A stretch of 5,862 nucleotides of DNA from Crenothrix polyspora (GTDB lineage Bacteria > Pseudomonadota > Gammaproteobacteria > Methylococcales > Methylomonadaceae), in contig CAMDOP010000209.1 in the NCBI GenBank assembly GCA_945903675.1, positions 1 to 5,862 of the forward strand, written 5' to 3'. Positions 5,755 through 5,862 of this stretch are shown piece by piece (positions within the stretch are counted from its first letter, which is position 1; each line of letters starts with the position of its first letter). The notes beneath the pieces were generated by a model that was not told the origin of the DNA, ran no database searches, and saw only the letters and a list, made by a program, of their open reading frames with translations. The position numbers were made by a program, and so were the translations under genes.

Positions 5755-5862
5755 TTAAACAACAATATTAACCAGCTTCTTAGGCACAACAATCACTTTT
5801 CTAATTGGTTTACCGTCAATAAATCGAATGGCTAACTCGTCATTTAGTGCCTGCACTTGTAT
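5755..5862 (-). CDS. leuS: Leucine-tRNA ligase, C-terminal end (partial)
   Basis: Only the last 35 codons and the TAA (5755-5757) are in the window; the gene continues past 5862. LeuS attaches leucine to tRNA-Leu in the cytoplasm. The visible tail contains RFIDGKPIRKVIVVPKKLVN and then IVV, which matches the characteristic LeuS ending (in E. coli, VRKVIYVPGKLLNLVVG). This is the small C-terminal domain that contacts the tRNA elbow. It is followed by lptE and holA, the order expected in Gammaproteobacteria, which strengthens the call from so short a piece. Confidence 0.93.
   Translation of the reverse strand: MQVQALNDELAIRFIDGKPIRKVIVVPKKLVNIVV

Overview
The window looks like chromosomal core sequence from an AT-rich gammaproteobacterium. 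Every recognisable gene lies on the minus strand. The evidence for the group is the leuS-lptE-holA order, a LptE-type outer-membrane lipoprotein (which implies a Gram-negative envelope), an Azotobacter/Pseudomonas-type seven-iron ferredoxin, and the lon-hupB pair followed by tRNA-Val and tRNA-Asp. I cannot name the genus from this sequence.

In the direction of transcription (high to low coordinates), the window opens with the last 35 codons of leuS (5755-5862, running off the edge). A stem-loop follows at 5724-5744, then lptE with a GTG start (5200-5697) and holA (4190-5197), which starts 2 nt after lptE stops. Next is a 190 nt spacer that carries an unexplained 41-codon open stretch and a possible fdxA promoter, then fdxA (3675-3998). 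A gap of about 500 nt with no convincing gene follows (3158-3674). Its lon-proximal end carries a very good heat-shock (sigma-32 type) promoter. Then come lon (725-3157) and hupB (266-538, with its own strong sigma-70 promoter). The left end holds a tRNA-Val(UAC)/tRNA-Asp(GUC) pair with its own promoter (5-163).

The genes are housekeeping functions. leuS charges tRNA-Leu, LptE plugs and assembles the LPS translocon, HolA loads the replicative sliding clamp, and FdxA is a small electron carrier. Lon degrades misfolded and regulatory proteins, and HupB is a histone-like DNA-bending protein. leuS-lptE-holA probably form one transcription unit, lon is heat-inducible, hupB can be transcribed on its own as well as by read-through from lon, and the two tRNAs are co-transcribed.

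I do not see a new system here. The parts worth a second look are the long unassigned region ahead of lon, where clpX would usually be found, and the open stretch directly after holA. There are also a few inverted and direct repeats in the gaps.
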